Part shown: in pieces, positions 33,159 to 47,477 of the stretch
How positions within the stretch are numbered: position 1 is the stretch's first letter
Layout of the letters: the number at the start of each line of letters is the position of its first letter
Assembly: GCA_031769625.1 (NCBI GenBank)
Contig: JAUIMM010000202.1
Location: forward strand, 10,278,001-10,342,000
Direction of reading: 5' to 3'
From: Taudactylus pleione
Lineage: Eukaryota > Chordata > Amphibia > Anura > Myobatrachidae
Length of the DNA stretch: 64,000 nt
Position numbers and translations under genes: made by a program
Notes under the pieces: model-generated
What the model was told of the DNA's origin: nothing
The model's input: only the letters and a program-made list of their open reading frames with translations
Databases searched by the model: none

Positions 33159-35428
33159 ATTGTACCCATAACTAGACCTTGAAGTCTAGGCTGGTACTGG
33201 AAGAATCAGAGAGACAAAAATCCCCATTGAAAATTAACAGCACTAGGCTTTACCGGATACACAGCATGTACCGTTACCCCCCACCCATAGTACCAATCAG
33301 CCCCCCCACCACCACCTCTACCAACTAAAAACACAAAAATAAACAGACCAATGCTGATAGCACTAGGGTTCTTCCCACATTACTGGATGTTGGGTGTGGG
33401 GTAATAATCATGTTTAGTTGTGGTAAAAATATTTTATTTACTGATGCACTACAGGTCCAAGCAAGCCCTGTAATGACCAATTTTGATGGCTGCCAGCACA
33501 GTGGGACTACAGTGGAACTACAGTGCAGTTTTAGTGAATTGCAGCACTAAGGGATTTTTGATACATAGTAATGAAGAAATTGTCATATTGATACTTAGGC
33601 CCCTTATACTGAACAATACCATTACTCCAGCAGGTACTTCTGGTATGCATGTAAGTCAGGGACCTTTCATGAGCAATTTATTACAACAGATAACCAGCTT
33701 ACATGCCTGATGGGAATAGTTCCTATAAAATTCCATGTACCATCACTGTGGACTAACATTGTGACATATTTCTATTCCATAGGTAGCGAAGCACTAAATC
33801 AAACTATAATACTTTGTGCCGAGTGAGAAAAAAATCAATCTTGGTAGAAAGAGGACATTGTAAGACTATAACAATAAGATTTAGATATAAGATTTATATA
33901 AGTCTTAGAGAGCCTTCTACCAGTGCTTTACATGTTGATAAATTGCCTAAAAACTTCAATTTGTTTTGATGTAATATATATTTGAGCAGGCTCAATGTGC
34001 CCATCAGTCTCTGCAGTTCAATATACATATAATATCCATGTTATTAAAATCACTCAACCTTTCTGTGTGTAAATCTATTGAAAGTCACTTGAATAACACC
34101 GGATAAGAGGGCCATGTATTAAACGTACAATTATTGCAACATTAAGTGCATTTTTTTTAACGCTGCAATAAAAGAAAAAAATTTCAGCACAATTTATTAA
34201 TTTTTTCGTCATGGCCGTGAGCTCATTTAACTCCCTGCTGTGTGGCTATCAACTCTGCAAGGTATTTAGGGCCCCAAGTATAATTTTTCATTAAGCAATT
34301 ATTTTAGGGGGGATTTATTAAAAAAACAAAACCTGGGACAGCAGCTCCAATAGGCTGCAGCATGCACATACGAAAAATAGATCATTGCGTGGGGAGGAGC
34401 ATGGAGGTTGCCAGGGAGCAGGGCTGCCATCAGAAATTGTGTGGCCCGGTACTGACAAAATAGGCTGGGGTATGGGGCAGAGGTGGGTGGAGCTATGGAC
34501 AATGTGGGTGGAGCTACTTTAGGGGAGGGGCAAGAATTGGTGCGTAAACCATTAAAAAAATTCTCACAGCTTGCGGGATGGCAGCCAGCTGCAGTGGCTG
34601 CTCTTGATTGGCTACCGTTCCGCGAGCTGTGATTGTCTTGCGGCCGGCTCCATATTTCAATTGTCACCGATGCTCTTTCTCACTGTTTGCCGTCCAATGC
34701 ATTTCGCACCACTCAGGTCTGGGACTGAATTCCCACCAGTCCCCTCCAGATGCTGGCCCTGCCAGGGAGGGATCGGAAGATTCCTCCCAAGAGATTATCT
34801 TCCGATAGTTGCAGAGCAGCTGACGCTATCCGAAGATGCCGTTGGCTAACAATGCCAAGCTCCAAAAAGCTAAACTTGTCAGATCTAAGTAAATTGATCC
34901 AGACCACAGTCCTTATTGAGAATACTTGGGACTATGTTATCCTGGATTACTTAGCTGAATGCAGGAGATCGACATTTAACAGAGCTACTGTCCCAGAAAT
35001 GGTTTTATGATAATAAGGCACCTAACATCAATTCTTATCACCTCTATATATGGCAATAAGAAATGATAGTTTACTAGGCCCCACTGTCATCAATAATACA
35101 TAGACCCCTTAACATTTGTTATTTTAATTTCCAAGTGCAGCATTTTCCGATTAGAGTACAGTATGTTTTCAACTGTTATCAGAGGCAGCATAATTGGTAT
35201 GTGAAGATAAATAATGTAGGGACTGCAGTGTGTCTGGTATGTGTATATAATCTGGAATGCATACAGGCACTGTCCTCTGTTCTCTTTATAGTGACTCACA
35301 ATGTGCAGAACTAGCTTTAAAGCAGTTGGGAACATCTGTGGATCGTCTGTCTTGTCATAACAGAGCTTCCCATTCCTGCTGCTTCCAAGCAGCCACCATC
35401 CAGCAGCGAACAAGTCAATCACCTACAC
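33159..35428. other. Unassigned DNA
   Basis: 2.3 kb without a supported gene. 33180-33440 is C/A-rich and looks like an old repeat (AAGTCTAGGCTGGTACTGG). 34310-34560 holds MITE-like pieces with GGGTGGAGCTA repeated at about 34485 and 34505. Frames up to 122 codons lie opposite one another at 34299-34849 and lack domains. Confidence 0.3.
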
Positions 35429-35586
35429 CATGGGTCTTCAACCTTTAGCCCCCCAGCTGCTGTGGAACTACAGATCCCAGGATGCCCTGCCACAGTTTTA
35501 GCATGCTGTTATATTAAAACGGTGGCAGGGCATGCCTGGATGTGTAGTTCCACCGCAGCTGGATGGCCAAAAGTTGAAGACCCCTG
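35429..35586. mobile_element. hAT MITE (GGGTCTTCAACC ends), 8-bp TSD
   Basis: Starts CATGGGTCTTCAACCTTTAG and ends AAAGTTGAAGACCCCTG, flanked by ACCTACAC (35421-35428) and ACCTACAT (35587-35594), 7 of 8 identical. The body is a foldback with CAGCTGCTGTGGAACTACA opposite TGTAGTTCCACCGCAGCTG. Confidence 0.8.
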
Positions 35587-35594
35587 ACCTACAT

Positions 35595-36977
35595 AATCAA
35601 TTGATGGAAGTCCCACTCCCAATGCCCAAGCCTACAGTTGGGGAAATCTAGGGTAGCACACTAAGCCCATCAAATCTGTAGATACTCCATCTGGACAAAT
35701 GTATTGGCAAGTGTTTTTTTTAAATGTGAATATCAAAATATATATTTATTTAATAATACCCTATATTTCCTATCTTGCTAAAATAATGTGTATTGATCTC
35801 TATTTTTCTCTTTCTTACAGGGGTATTCAATTGAATCGAATATCCTTATTAAAGGCTGAATATTAGCTTAGCACAATGCAAACAGAACATAGGAAATCAC
35901 TGATGAGCTTTATGAAATGACTTTAAGTGGCAGCAATAATACTGAAGCTTCCCATTGTGCAATCACCTGAAATCTACATGAATGTGTTCAACATTGAATA
36001 AGTCTGATCACCAGATAGTGGAAAACAGGATGACTGTTAGACAATGCGCTCGCTACCTCAGGGATCATGTGACTGAACTCATATTTGACTTCATGGAATA
36101 TTAATTATTTTTTTTCGGAAGAAAAATAGATATTCTGAATTCCTCATTAACTTGCTCTGTCTCACACACTAATAGCTAACTGTAAAGTCTACAGATGATA
36201 AACAGCTGTTCCAGCAGCAAAACAAGTCATCTATGTTTCTCCATACCCACCTAATCCAGGAGAGTTGCTGCAACCTCTTTTGTCTGCTTTTTCCTGTAAC
36301 AGAACTATACAATGCAGATTTGCAGACTTCTATTTCTTCTCATACTAAAGAACAACATTTTTGCCCAATTTGAACATTTGAAAGGTCAGTATAGGTCTGG
36401 GAAGTCGGCAAGATACAAGAGGCACATAGCTTGTGGTTAGTTGACTGCGCATTAGCTGACTGAGAACCCAAACTAAAGAAAGCATTGACCAACCAGATTT
36501 TCCATCCTGTCCAATAAAAATTCAATCAAGTTACAGATTGAAGCCACGGCTTGGGGGGGTGCAGGTGGAGCAACGGTTCCTACTTCTGAAGAAATCTTGG
36601 AAACAGTGGCTAGTGGGCCGACACCCCCTCTGATGCCATGGAACCACGTAACAAATTTTTTTTTATCCTGTTAAATTCTGTTTTCCTAGATTTTCTAGGC
36701 TGGTCCAAGCCTATAAGTGCCTGGCCCCATGTTCCAACAGTGCTGTGATTCTTTGCGGCTGGCCCCTCTCCATACAATGCTGCACAGATCATGAAATAAA
36801 CCAATCAAAGGAAGCGGTATATCTAATAGTAAAACAAGTCTTATAAAAAATTTAATCATTATTATAAAGCCACCAGCTAAGCTCCATTGGGAGTGCAGGG
36901 CATCTGTTGCCATTCCTACTGGGCAGCTCAGAGACAATTCCCCTGCTGACCAACTACTCTTCCAGGACAGCACTTAA
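35595..36977. other. Unassigned DNA
   Basis: No gene recognised in about 1.4 kb; mostly AT-rich. Confidence 0.3.
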
Positions 36978-37227
36978 GCTGGGTACACACTTGCCGATGT
37001 GTATACACAGCGATGCGACACCCCGACAGGCCAACATATCGGGCGGCCAGTACACATTACACGATCTGTTGCCCGACCGACTCCATTCACCTGCCTGGTG
37101 TAGGCAGCTGGGTTGTTCTGTCGGCCCTACATGCAGGTCCTCAGAACGACCCCGATGCACGACCAGTGGGAGTATGCATGGTCATCCATAATTGATCAGG
37201 CGACATATCGTCTAATGTGTACCCACC
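36978..37227. mobile_element. TTAA-type MITE (GCTGGGTACACAC ends)
   Basis: TTAA (36974-36977), then GCTGGGTACACACTTGCC; the right end is TCTAATGTGTACCCACC before TTTG. The inside is GC-rich with CGATGTG/CCGACAGG words. Overlapping frames of 60-94 codons are shadows. Confidence 0.6.
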
Positions 37228-37383
37228 TTTGGACCGCAGACAGATAACTACTGGCCACACAGAGCTGATCTCTTTAGAGGACATAACATTGTAACAGTGG
37301 TGAGATTGTTTCTTTATTTTCATATTCATGGCCATATGCTCACACTAGCGCATTCAGACTAAACTAGTATTGGAGACAAAAAA

Positions 37384-37476
37384 CAACAATATAGCCTCTG
37401 GCGCTAATGGGGATTTTTATATGCAATAATAATAAATCTATAATGAGTAAATGAAATTGCACTGTTGTACTATATA
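37384..37476. repeat. Duplicated flank, copy A
   Basis: About 90 bp (ACAACAATATAGCCTCTGGC onward) that recurs at 38064-38165 with a few changes and a 6-base difference. Each copy leads directly into a Tc1 terminal inverted repeat. This shows a local duplication of transposon plus flank. Confidence 0.85.
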
Positions 37477-38065
37477 CAGTGGGTAAAATAAGTATTGAAC
37501 ACATCAATATTTTTCTCAGTAAATATATTTGTAATGGGGCTATTGTAATGAAATTTTTACCAAATGTCAGCAACATCCCATGCAATCCACACATGCATAG
37601 AAATCAAACCATAGATGTCCATAAATTAAGTTATGTGTAATAATGTGAAATGACACAGGAAAAAGTATTGAACATGCTTACTGAAATGTATTTAATACTT
37701 CATACAAAAGCCTTTGTTGGTAATGATGATAGCTTCAAGACACCTCCTGTATTGGGACTCTAGTTTAATGTTTTGGTCAAGTGTGATTTTGGCCCATTTT
37801 TCCACATAAACAGTCTTCAAATCTTGAAGGTTCCGTGGGCCTCTTCTATGAACTCTGATCTTTTGTTCTTTCCATAGATTTTCAATTGGAATCAAGTCAG
37901 GTGATTGGCTGGCCCATTCTAGCAGCTTTATTTTCTTTCTGTGAAACCAATTGAAAGTGTCCTTGACTGTGTGTCCACCCTCGTTTCATCTTCAGCATCC
38001 TGGTAGATGGCAGAAGATTTTTATCAAGAGTGTCTCGGTATATTTTTCCATTGATCCTTCCTTAC
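37477..38065 (-). pseudogene. Tc1-type element, 3' half only, minus strand
   Basis: From TA at 37475-37476 a Tc1 terminal repeat (CAGTGGGTAAAATAAG) is followed on the minus strand by the C-terminal transposase region: IENLWKEQKIRVHRRGPRNL near 37830-37890 and a stop after the KGFC motif near 37693-37710. The other half is absent; the copy ends abruptly at about 38065 where the duplicated flank starts. The uninterrupted sequence GATCAGAGTTCATAG (about 37850-37865, complement) is the empty counterpart of the insertion site at 39329. It lacks the QDNDPKH segment with the second catalytic Asp. Confidence 0.8.
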
Positions 38066-38165
38066 ACAACAATATAGCCTCTGGCACTAATGGGGATTTT
38101 TATATGCAATAATAATAAATCTATAATGAGTACATTAAATTGCGCTGTTGTACTATTTCTATATA
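38064..38165. repeat. Duplicated flank, copy B
   Basis: Second copy of the segment at 37384-37476, directly before the full Tc1 element. Confidence 0.85.
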
Positions 38166-38370
38166 CAGTGGGTAAAATAAGTATTGAACACATCAATATT
38201 TTTCTCAGTAAATATATTTTTAATGGGGCTATTGTAATGAAATTTTCAACAAATGTCAGCAACAACCCATGCAATCCACACATGCAAAGAAATCAAACCA
38301 TAGATGTCCATAAATTAAGTTATGTGTAATAATGTGAAATGACACAGGGAAAAAAGTATTGAACACATGA
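38166..38370 (+). repeat. Left terminal inverted repeat of the Tc1 element
   Basis: Opens CAGTGGGTAAAATAAG. Direct repeats GTATTGAACAC lie at about 38181 and 38356; in related elements these bind transposase. The whole TIR also occurs in the truncated copy at 37477. Confidence 0.85.
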
Positions 38371-38545
38371 AGAAAGGGAGGTGCAAAACGTCATGGAAAG
38401 CCAAGATACCAGCTGAAATCTATCAGTAATTAAAAAGCAATCCTGCCCCTTGTCAGTGCAAATTAATATAAACTGGTTTAGTCCCAACTAAAGGCCTATA
38501 AAAAGGTGTCTCATTACCAAGCTGTAACACAAGAAACATCTCATG

Positions 38546-40033
<1,488 letters not shown>

Positions 40034-40044
40034 ATACATTTCAG

Positions 40045-40249
40045 TAAGCGTGTTCAATACTTTTTCCCTGTGTCATTTCACATTATTACACATAACTTAA
40101 TTTATGGACATCTATGGTTTGATTTCTTTGCATATGTGGATTGCATGGGTTGTTGCTGACATTTGGTGAAAATTTCATTACAATAGCCCCATTATAAATA
40201 TATTTACTGTGAAAAATATTGATGTGTTCAATACTTATTTTACCTGCTG
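40045..40249 (-). repeat. Right terminal inverted repeat of the Tc1 element
   Basis: Mirror of the left TIR with a handful of mismatches; ends CTTATTTTACCTGCTG before TA. Confidence 0.85.
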
Positions 40250-40251
40250 TA

Positions 40252-41743
40252 TCACTTAAACTAGTTTTGGACTGTTCTCATCTTTACATTATTCCATGAT
40301 TCTTTTTTCACCCAGGAATCACAGACATAATTGAACGTATTATATAATACTGTCGATATTATCTTTTTATTATTATATTTTATTTTATACATATTTTATC
40401 TGATATTCATCTATTAGATACAGGGGTGTTCTTTAACCAATTATTTGACTAATCTGATGTGTTTATTAGGTGGCATCATAGTGTTGTTTTATATTTACAT
40501 GTAAGTTTTTATAGTATGACAATTTATATTATAATAAAATAATTACTTTTTTTTATAAAAGACTTGTTTTACTATTAGAGATGACGCTTTGTCTAATTGG
40601 TTTATTTTTTGTTTTAAAGGAATGTACAACCTTCTATTCAATGGGAACAGCATCTCAATAGTTAATTTAGTGCCACGTGTGACACATAGTATAACATTTG
40701 ATAACTGCACAGGTCATCACTGAAGCGATCATCCCTCCAGAGACTTACCACCTCTTCCTCACTGTCCTGCTCCACCAAAATCATCACTGTGTCTTGTGGT
40801 CAGGTGGTCAGGTCATTCAGGTATCGCCGCCTTCATCACACTGCTCTGAAAAGTGGAAATTGGATGTGTTCATCTGCTGCTAACCTTCTAATAAAAGCTG
40901 GGTATCCAAGGTATGGTGTGCCCTGCAGTCTGAGGATGGTTCTGAAAATATAGGTATCGGGGACTGCTTGAGCTATGCCTCCTGGTTGTGCTGCCTGGAT
41001 AAGATTCGAAATCTGGTTCATTACCCATGATTTGTACCTATTTTTAAACAAAACCTTCAGGACAAAGAGAATTTCACCAATGGACACCTACTAACTTGTC
41101 CTTAAGATATCCATAGCATGTCTAGATGCATCTGACGTGTCCTGTCTTTGTTTTATCATTCAGTTGTGTGTTTTCTTTGATTTTTGTATTTGTTTTATGT
41201 TCTTTTTTATATATGAGATTGCCTATTTATTTTAACCCTATAATACTCTGTTTTACAATACGCACTGCCATATCCTACTCGCATCACACATCCACATAAT
41301 ACAAAAGCTCTACACACATTGATCACAGATACCTCACAATTACAATACACTTACACACTGCATACAAGACATAGGCATTGGATCAATTGCCTATTCCCTT
41401 TAAGGTATAATTGCACTTTCATTATTTCTACTTATTGTACCATTTTCCTACTGTAAAGTCATGTACACTATGCTCTTTATGCATAACTTGAGTGTGCCCA
41501 ACATGGCTGCCTAAGCCTCTATAGCGCATAATGATACTATAGCGATACTTCACAGTTGAAGGGTATTGATGTAAAGTGGTGGGGTTCTCAAAAGTATTAC
41601 TGTAAATCAGAGGGGCTGTGGGATATTGCTGTAGTATGGGGGTGGTATTACCGATTACTAGAGGGAGAAGATGTATAGTTTAGGGAAGTCAATAAGGATA
41701 AGGGGATACGTTTTAAGTTAGGTTTATTATGAATGAGTAATGC
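40252..41743. other. Unassigned DNA
   Basis: 1.5 kb without a supported gene. A minus-strand frame of 83 codons (40836-41087) reads without low-complexity bias but matches no family I recognise; no splice or promoter signal supports it. Confidence 0.3.
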
Positions 41744-41751
41744 TTTTATAG

Positions 41752-42089
41752 GGGTTGGGTATGAGTTCCCGACAGTCGGGATCCCGGTGGTCAGAATCCC
41801 GACAGTTGTTGGTCGGCAGGCTAACCCTCCCCCTCTCCCCCCGTTCCTGGGGCCTAACCATAACCTCCTCCCCGCTTGGTACCTAAACCTAACCCCCCCT
41901 CCCTGCACCCTAAACCTAACCCTCCCCCCTTTGTGCCTAACCCTATCCCTCATCACAGTGCCTAACCCAGCACCCTAACTCTCCCCCTAACCACGATACT
42001 TACCTTCGGGATGCCGACGGTCGATATTCTAGAGCCGGGATTCCAGCGCTGGTATTTAGATCGTCGGCCTGGATGCTGGCTACATTCCC
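41752..42089. mobile_element. Telomere-motif element, copy 5, perfect 8-bp TSD
   Basis: Starts GGGTTGGGTATGAGTTCCCG and ends GGCTACATTCCC, flanked by TTTTATAG at 41744-41751 and 42090-42097. The array at 41850-41998 has CCTAACCATAACC, CCTAAACCTAACCC and CCTAACCC units. ACTTACCTT (about 41998-42006) is the reverse of AAGGTAAGT. This is the shortest copy with a clean duplication. Confidence 0.85.
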
Positions 42090-42097
42090 TTTTATAG

Positions 42098-42340
42098 AGT
42101 TCATTAAGATTAAGCGGTTAATGCTTTTATTAGGGTTGATTAAGGTGAAGGATTTTATTTTATTAGACAGAATGAGGTTATGAGGGTGTTAATATTAAAT
42201 TATTTGATGATACGGGGAGTAATTAATGATTGGTTTGAGAAAGCTAATGATTTAGGGGACTAATTATGTTGAATGGAGTTGTTGCGATGATGCTGAAAAA
42301 GTGAATGATTTTTTGAGGAGGGGTTAATTATTGATGAAAG
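42098..42340. other. Unassigned DNA
   Basis: AT-rich, G-biased on the plus strand; ATGATTTT...GGGG-like strings recur loosely. Nothing recognised. Confidence 0.3.
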
Positions 42341-42570
42341 TATGATTTGTGTGTCTGTCAAAAAATGCTTTCTGTTTTGTATGGCGGTCACAAAAAATGC
42401 TCCCCTATTGCATGGTGATATAAAAACTGCTCTTTGTATAATATGGTGGACTCAAAACTGCTCTATGTAATGTATGGCGGTCTCAATAATGTTCACTGTA
42501 TTGTGTGGTGGTCACAAAATAAAATGTGCTTTGTATTGTATGGCGGTCACTGCGATGCTGTATAGAACAT
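42341..42570. repeat. Degenerate tandem repeat, about 40-bp unit
   Basis: GTATGGCGGTCACAAAA and variants recur about five times, each followed by ATGCTCTTT-like sequence. Spacing is roughly 35-45 bp, so units vary in length. Confidence 0.6.
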
Positions 42571-43382
42571 ACAATGCTGTATGTCAATCATGGAGTTCTG
42601 GATGTATTGCTGTTTTATATTGTTTCTGTAGTAGGTGTGTGTGCGCGGGGTGTATTAATGTATTATCAGGGGTAATTATTGATATAATTTAAATGCAAAT
42701 AATGTATTTAGATGTTGATATTTGAATTTTTAAATACCTGCACCTAGGGCACCTATTCTTCCAACTTCACTCCACCTCATGTTAAAAGCTGACTACGCCA
42801 CTGGTTAACAATAGTTACTGCCCTAAAAATCGTGCAAATTTGGGCCAGTTTGGATTAAAACAATCAAGCTGTCCAACCATATTTTATAGAGTGTGACCGA
42901 CTTATTTGAGTTGTACTTGACCTTTTGTTTCTAGTAACGTAAACAAAGCAACTAATAAGTCATTTTATAAGCACAAAACTGTATTGGAAAGGAAGACAAA
43001 AGTAAAACAACTATGAGACAGGTAGAGGGAAAAGTTCAGAAACAAAACCAGTAACAGTAGGAATAAAAGGGCAATCTAGGTGCAAAAAATGTCCCAGTGT
43101 AGCATAATATCTAGCACAGTCTGATGTGCCCCGAAGTTAGAAGAGAATAGTTTAAAACATTATGGAAAAGTTTGATTTAAAGCATCAAAATCAAATGCAC
43201 TATATTCAAATGCTGTATTAGGGAAGGGAGAAAAGTCCTATTAAACCAACTCTCATGCGATAAGTGTTTAATAAATAAAAAACTCAATTTAAATAAAATT
43301 CAGTTTTCCTGTCACAGCAGATCCCTGGGTGCAGCATTTTCTCAGCACTGCATCCTGCATTCTCCCAGCTGAAGCCCATATT
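42571..43382. other. Unassigned DNA
   Basis: No gene or repeat boundary recognised. Confidence 0.3.
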
Positions 43383-44825
43383 CAGTGGCGTAACTAGGGT
43401 ATTTGGAGCCCAGGGCAAATTTGAAAAGGGGGGAGCCCCCCCCCCCCCCCCGATGTGCGCGCGCGTAAAAAAAAAGGGCCATGGTCATTTAAAAATGGGG
43501 CGTGACATCATGACACACCCCTTTATTTTCACACTGAACATTCCTATCCATATGCACCTTAACCCCAGTAGTACCCCTTCAACAGTACCCCCAGTATGCA
43601 GTTGTGGTCCCTCTTATGCAGGCCCATAGTAGTGCCCCTTATACAGTATCCCCAGTAGTGGTTCCCCTTATACAGCCCCCAATTAGTTCCCCTTACTCAG
43701 TACCCCCAGTAGTGGCCCCCCCAAATGCAGTGCCCCATGTAGTGTTCCCCCTTATGCAGTGCCCCCAGTAGCAGTCCCCACAATGCAGTGTGCCCAGTAG
43801 CGGTATCCCCTTATGCAGTGCCCTTTATATGGTGCCCCCAGTAGTAGTCCCCCCCCTACACAGTGCCCTTTATATAGTGCCCCCAGCAGTAGTCCCCCCC
43901 ATGCAGTTTTCCCAGTAGTGGTCCCCTTATGCAGGCACCCAGTAGTGATCCCCCCTATCCAGTGCCCCCTGTAGTGGCCCTTCCTATTATTGCCCCCAGT
44001 AGTGGTCCCCCGAGTGCAGTGCCTCTAGTAGTAGGCCCCTTTTATAATGCCCACAAGTGGTAGTCCCCCCCCCCCCAAGTAGTAGTCCCCAGTAGAGGTT
44101 CCCCCTCCCGATTAAGTGCCCCCAGTAGTAGCCCCCCCCAGTAGAGGTCCTCCCAATAATGGTGCTCCCAGTAGTAGCCACCCCTCTCCCGTTGTGCCCC
44201 CACCCCAGTAGAGGTCCCCCCAATAGTAGCCACCCCCCTCCCCGTTGTGCCCCCAGTAGTGCAGATAGGTTAAAAAATAAATATAAAATATACTTACCTG
44301 AATCCACGCTGCTGCTGCTCCGGTCCGCGACGCCGCTCCCGCCGCCGCCGCACCCCAGTCCTCCCGGGCTGGCGCGCTCAGCATTATGGGACAGATGTCA
44401 TGATGTCATGACGTCTGTCCCATTACCCACTGCAGGAGCCGGACGGAAGCCCGGCTCTTGCAGTGGGTGCTGCAGCAGTCAATGAGAGTCTATCTGACTC
44501 TCATTGGCTGCTGTTTAACACAAGCATCGCCGCCAGCGCTGGCGGCGATGCGTGTGTTATGCACAGCCTGAGCCCGCCTCCTGGCGCTATTGGGCAAGCG
44601 CTCAGGGGGAGGGAACGGGCTCAGGTGTGCAGCACAGGACCGGTGCTGGAAGCCTAGCGCCGGTCCTGTGTAAATGTGTAGCACTGACCGCACTCATTGC
44701 GGTCGGCGCTACACTGGCTAACTAGGGCGGGCGGGTACCGTGGCTCACGGCGCCCCCCCTCGCGCCACCGGTCCCACGGCGCCCAGGGCACGCACCCCGC
44801 TCGCCCTGCCCTAGTTACGCCACTG
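43383..44825. mobile_element. 1.44-kb hAT element, CAGTGGCGTAACTAGGG ends
   Basis: Starts CAGTGGCGTAACTAGGG and ends CCCTAGTTACGCCACTG, flanked by CCCATATT (43375-43382) and TCCATATT (44826-44833), 7 of 8 identical. 43560-44260 is a long degenerate CCCCAGTAGTAGTCCCCCC minisatellite. 44290-44520 is the core shared with 13884-14699: ACTTACCTG, GATGTCATGATGTCATGACG, and GAGAGTCTATCTGACTCTC then ATTGGCTG. No transposase. Frames of 63-108 codons on both strands are repeat artefacts. Confidence 0.85.
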
Positions 44826-44833
44826 TCCATATT

Positions 44834-45737
44834 ACATGTGATGATGATAGCCTCATAAAGGTGAGCACTACATTGTGTCATGTTTTGTGACCCAATGGAT
44901 TAATAAAAAGCATAACCAGTTTAAAACACTTAAATGGCAGAAAATATAAAATAAAAAGAGTTCCAGTGTTCACCGATAGTTAAAACAGAGTCAAAGTAAA
45001 TGCTTCGCAAATTAATTTTTTAGCTTTTCATTATTAACTACTATATCCACCTTAAATAGCTTAAGTTGATATTATCACATCTGTATAATCTCAACATTTG
45101 CCTAAATAGAGCACTGCGCAGCTCTGGACAAATAAATATCACAGATTTAGAAAACCTTTAACTGAAATAATTCTGCACAGGGATTTTTAGCTGCGTCACG
45201 CAGAAGCAAGAGGACTATTACAATAATATGATTATGAATCATAATTTAGCATGCTAAAAAGCAGGATAAATAGTAAGCTGACAGCAAATCATAGTTAAGA
45301 TAGCAAACCCATTACTGTGTAGTACGCCAGGCTATGGTTAGAAATGCGACAGATGGGCCCTAAGTGTGGTTATGGCTCATTTTACTTGGTACAGCCCTCA
45401 ATCATTATCAGACATTCAGGCTGAGACAGAGGTTTGCATGGAGCCCAATGTAAGGAATTAAATATTGTTATCTTAGCCGAGTCTGGAAAACAACTTCAGA
45501 TGCAGGAAATGTAGCTTGGTTGGGTAAACCAAGGCGTATTGCGCTCAAGAGAGGCAATTAAATTGTTTCTTTTCTGCTGTATAAAACCATATATACCTAT
45601 CTGTCTGTCCACAGTCACAATGTTCACATGGGAGAGGCACATCATATGTAGGACATAAAGGGGATCAAAGAATATACATGGATTAAAAACTAAATTTCAT
45701 TCATAACATATAAATAGATGTCAAAAATATATACACT
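44834..45737. other. Unassigned DNA
   Basis: About 0.9 kb, AT-rich; no gene recognised. Confidence 0.3.
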
Positions 45738-45887
45738 TAGGAGTATATTTACTAAGGTGTGTGTATTTAGAAGTGGAGATGCTGCCCATAGCAATCAGAT
45801 TCTACATAATTATTACTAGAACCTGATTGGTTGCTATGGGCAACATTTCCACTTCTAAAGACCCGCACTTCAGTAAATATACCCCTT
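45738..45887. mobile_element. Foldback MITE with CCAAT stem
   Basis: Ends TAGGAGTATATTTACTAAGG and CAGTAAATATACCCCTT; the arms hold GAAGTGGAGATGCTGCCCAT and ATGGGCAACATTTCCACTTC around ACCTGATTGG. Same type as 4114-4276. Confidence 0.75.
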
Positions 45888-46312
45888 GGAGACTGATGCA
45901 GAGTTGAACGCACCCATGTTGTTGGACTGACTCTGGAGTATTTTTGTACTACGCATGTCCCAAAACTGAGCACATGCAGCCTGTACGCATTTCAAGCGCA
46001 TCTACACTTATAACTGAAGCGGGGGAAGTGGGCTGTAATGATGCGTAGTGTACTCACCTAGGCAAAGTTCAGTCAGGGCATGTTGACGGAACTGCAAGCC
46101 ATGCATGACGTAACCAAAAACACTCCTGTTTGGAGGTGTATCTTTTGCATCTAGTATAGAGTAGGTGCAAGTGGATACTGTTGATGGTGACTAGCACAGC
46201 GCAAAATGCATACAATTCTACAAATGGGTGAATATGCGTATCTGTGTTGTGCAAACAGTTTCAGAGCAACACACTCCTTATTTCCATCCAACTTTGTATC
46301 AGGCCCTTTATT
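45888..46312. mobile_element. Probable MITE (ACTGATGCAGAGTTG ends)
   Basis: Left string GACTGATGCAGAGTTGAACG and right string CAACTTTGTATCAGGCCC are imperfect inverted copies. It adjoins the previous MITE. No duplication was read. Confidence 0.45.
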
Positions 46313-47358
46313 TATGTGCAAACTAAACCCACGTGGTAGCTTATTCACAGGGCCCAGGGCTGAATTTCTGATTAAATGGAATCTGGTCTTTTCATAAATT
46401 ATCCCTTGAATGGTCTTTTGTGCATTTTTGTAGATTGGAGCTGGGTTATCAATTCTATAGGAGTCATTGTAAAATCACCTGACAAAGCAATGTATAAAAT
46501 GACATGTTACATGGCAGTGTACAGTAAGAAAAAGCAGTATATGATTTTGTGGCAATTGCTTCAGTTTACGAAAATCCAATTTACATCTTCTATATCTTTT
46601 CCTAGTTCATAAATGTCTTCCCAGATGGCTCTTGTAGGTTATTTTCTCAGCCATTATCTGAATTTATTCCAAGTGCATAATAACCACAGAATCACCAATT
46701 TAGTGTCATCTTCTTCCATATTTGAATGTTACCTGAGTTTATATAGACAGTTCAAGTCTCATCACCATCTAGATATAATTTCCTCCCCAAATACCACGCC
46801 TGATTACTTCCCACCTATGCTACTTGTGGCTAATGGCTCATTGAGATGAGCAGTTTATCTAATTGTGTTTGCGTACAAGGCAGAGTATTATACTATTTAG
46901 TGCTACTTTTACTAATATTTTTTCAATAAAGTTTTTTTATTGAAGCATAACAAATATATGACAGAAGATCAAGCGTAAGCACATACATTTTTAAATATAG
47001 TGTTTTACAGAAAAATAACCATTGTCCGGTATTCAAACACATTCAATTACCAACACTTTATACAATGGTAAACAAATAAAGTGAGCACATTTTTTAAAAT
47101 TATATGAGGGTCTATTTAAGGCCCTTCACATTTTTGTCCCAAAAATATATTTTTTTAACACCTTTTATTGTAGCAACAAGTAACGATTATTGAAGGCCAT
47201 TTATCTAAACACTCTTATTGGGGCAGTGGTTCTCCCACTGCAGAGTGAATAGTAAAGTAGACCGGCATCCTTACTGCGCATGCACGTCCTTTGGGCTACA
47301 CACGTGCACAGTATAGGTTGCCAAGGAGCGATCTGGAGAACTCTTTCTCTGCCAAAAC
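46313..47358. other. Unassigned DNA
   Basis: AT-rich, no gene. At 46913-46945 TTTTTCAATAAAGTTTTTTT followed by ATTGAA forms a small hairpin that resembles a retroposed tail in either direction. Confidence 0.3.
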
Positions 47359-47477
47359 TGTAGCCTACAGGCTAAAATGGCTAACGTCTTCTAAAGATGG
47401 CAGTAGCAATTGAGGCAAACCTCTAAATAGCTAAACTACATCTACTTCCTACCAGATTTCCAGCACATGAATTCTAT

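Noticed and set aside
40836..41087. 83-codon minus-strand ORF as a conserved exon
   Set aside because: Looks less biased than most, but matches no family I know and has no supporting signals; left as unassigned.
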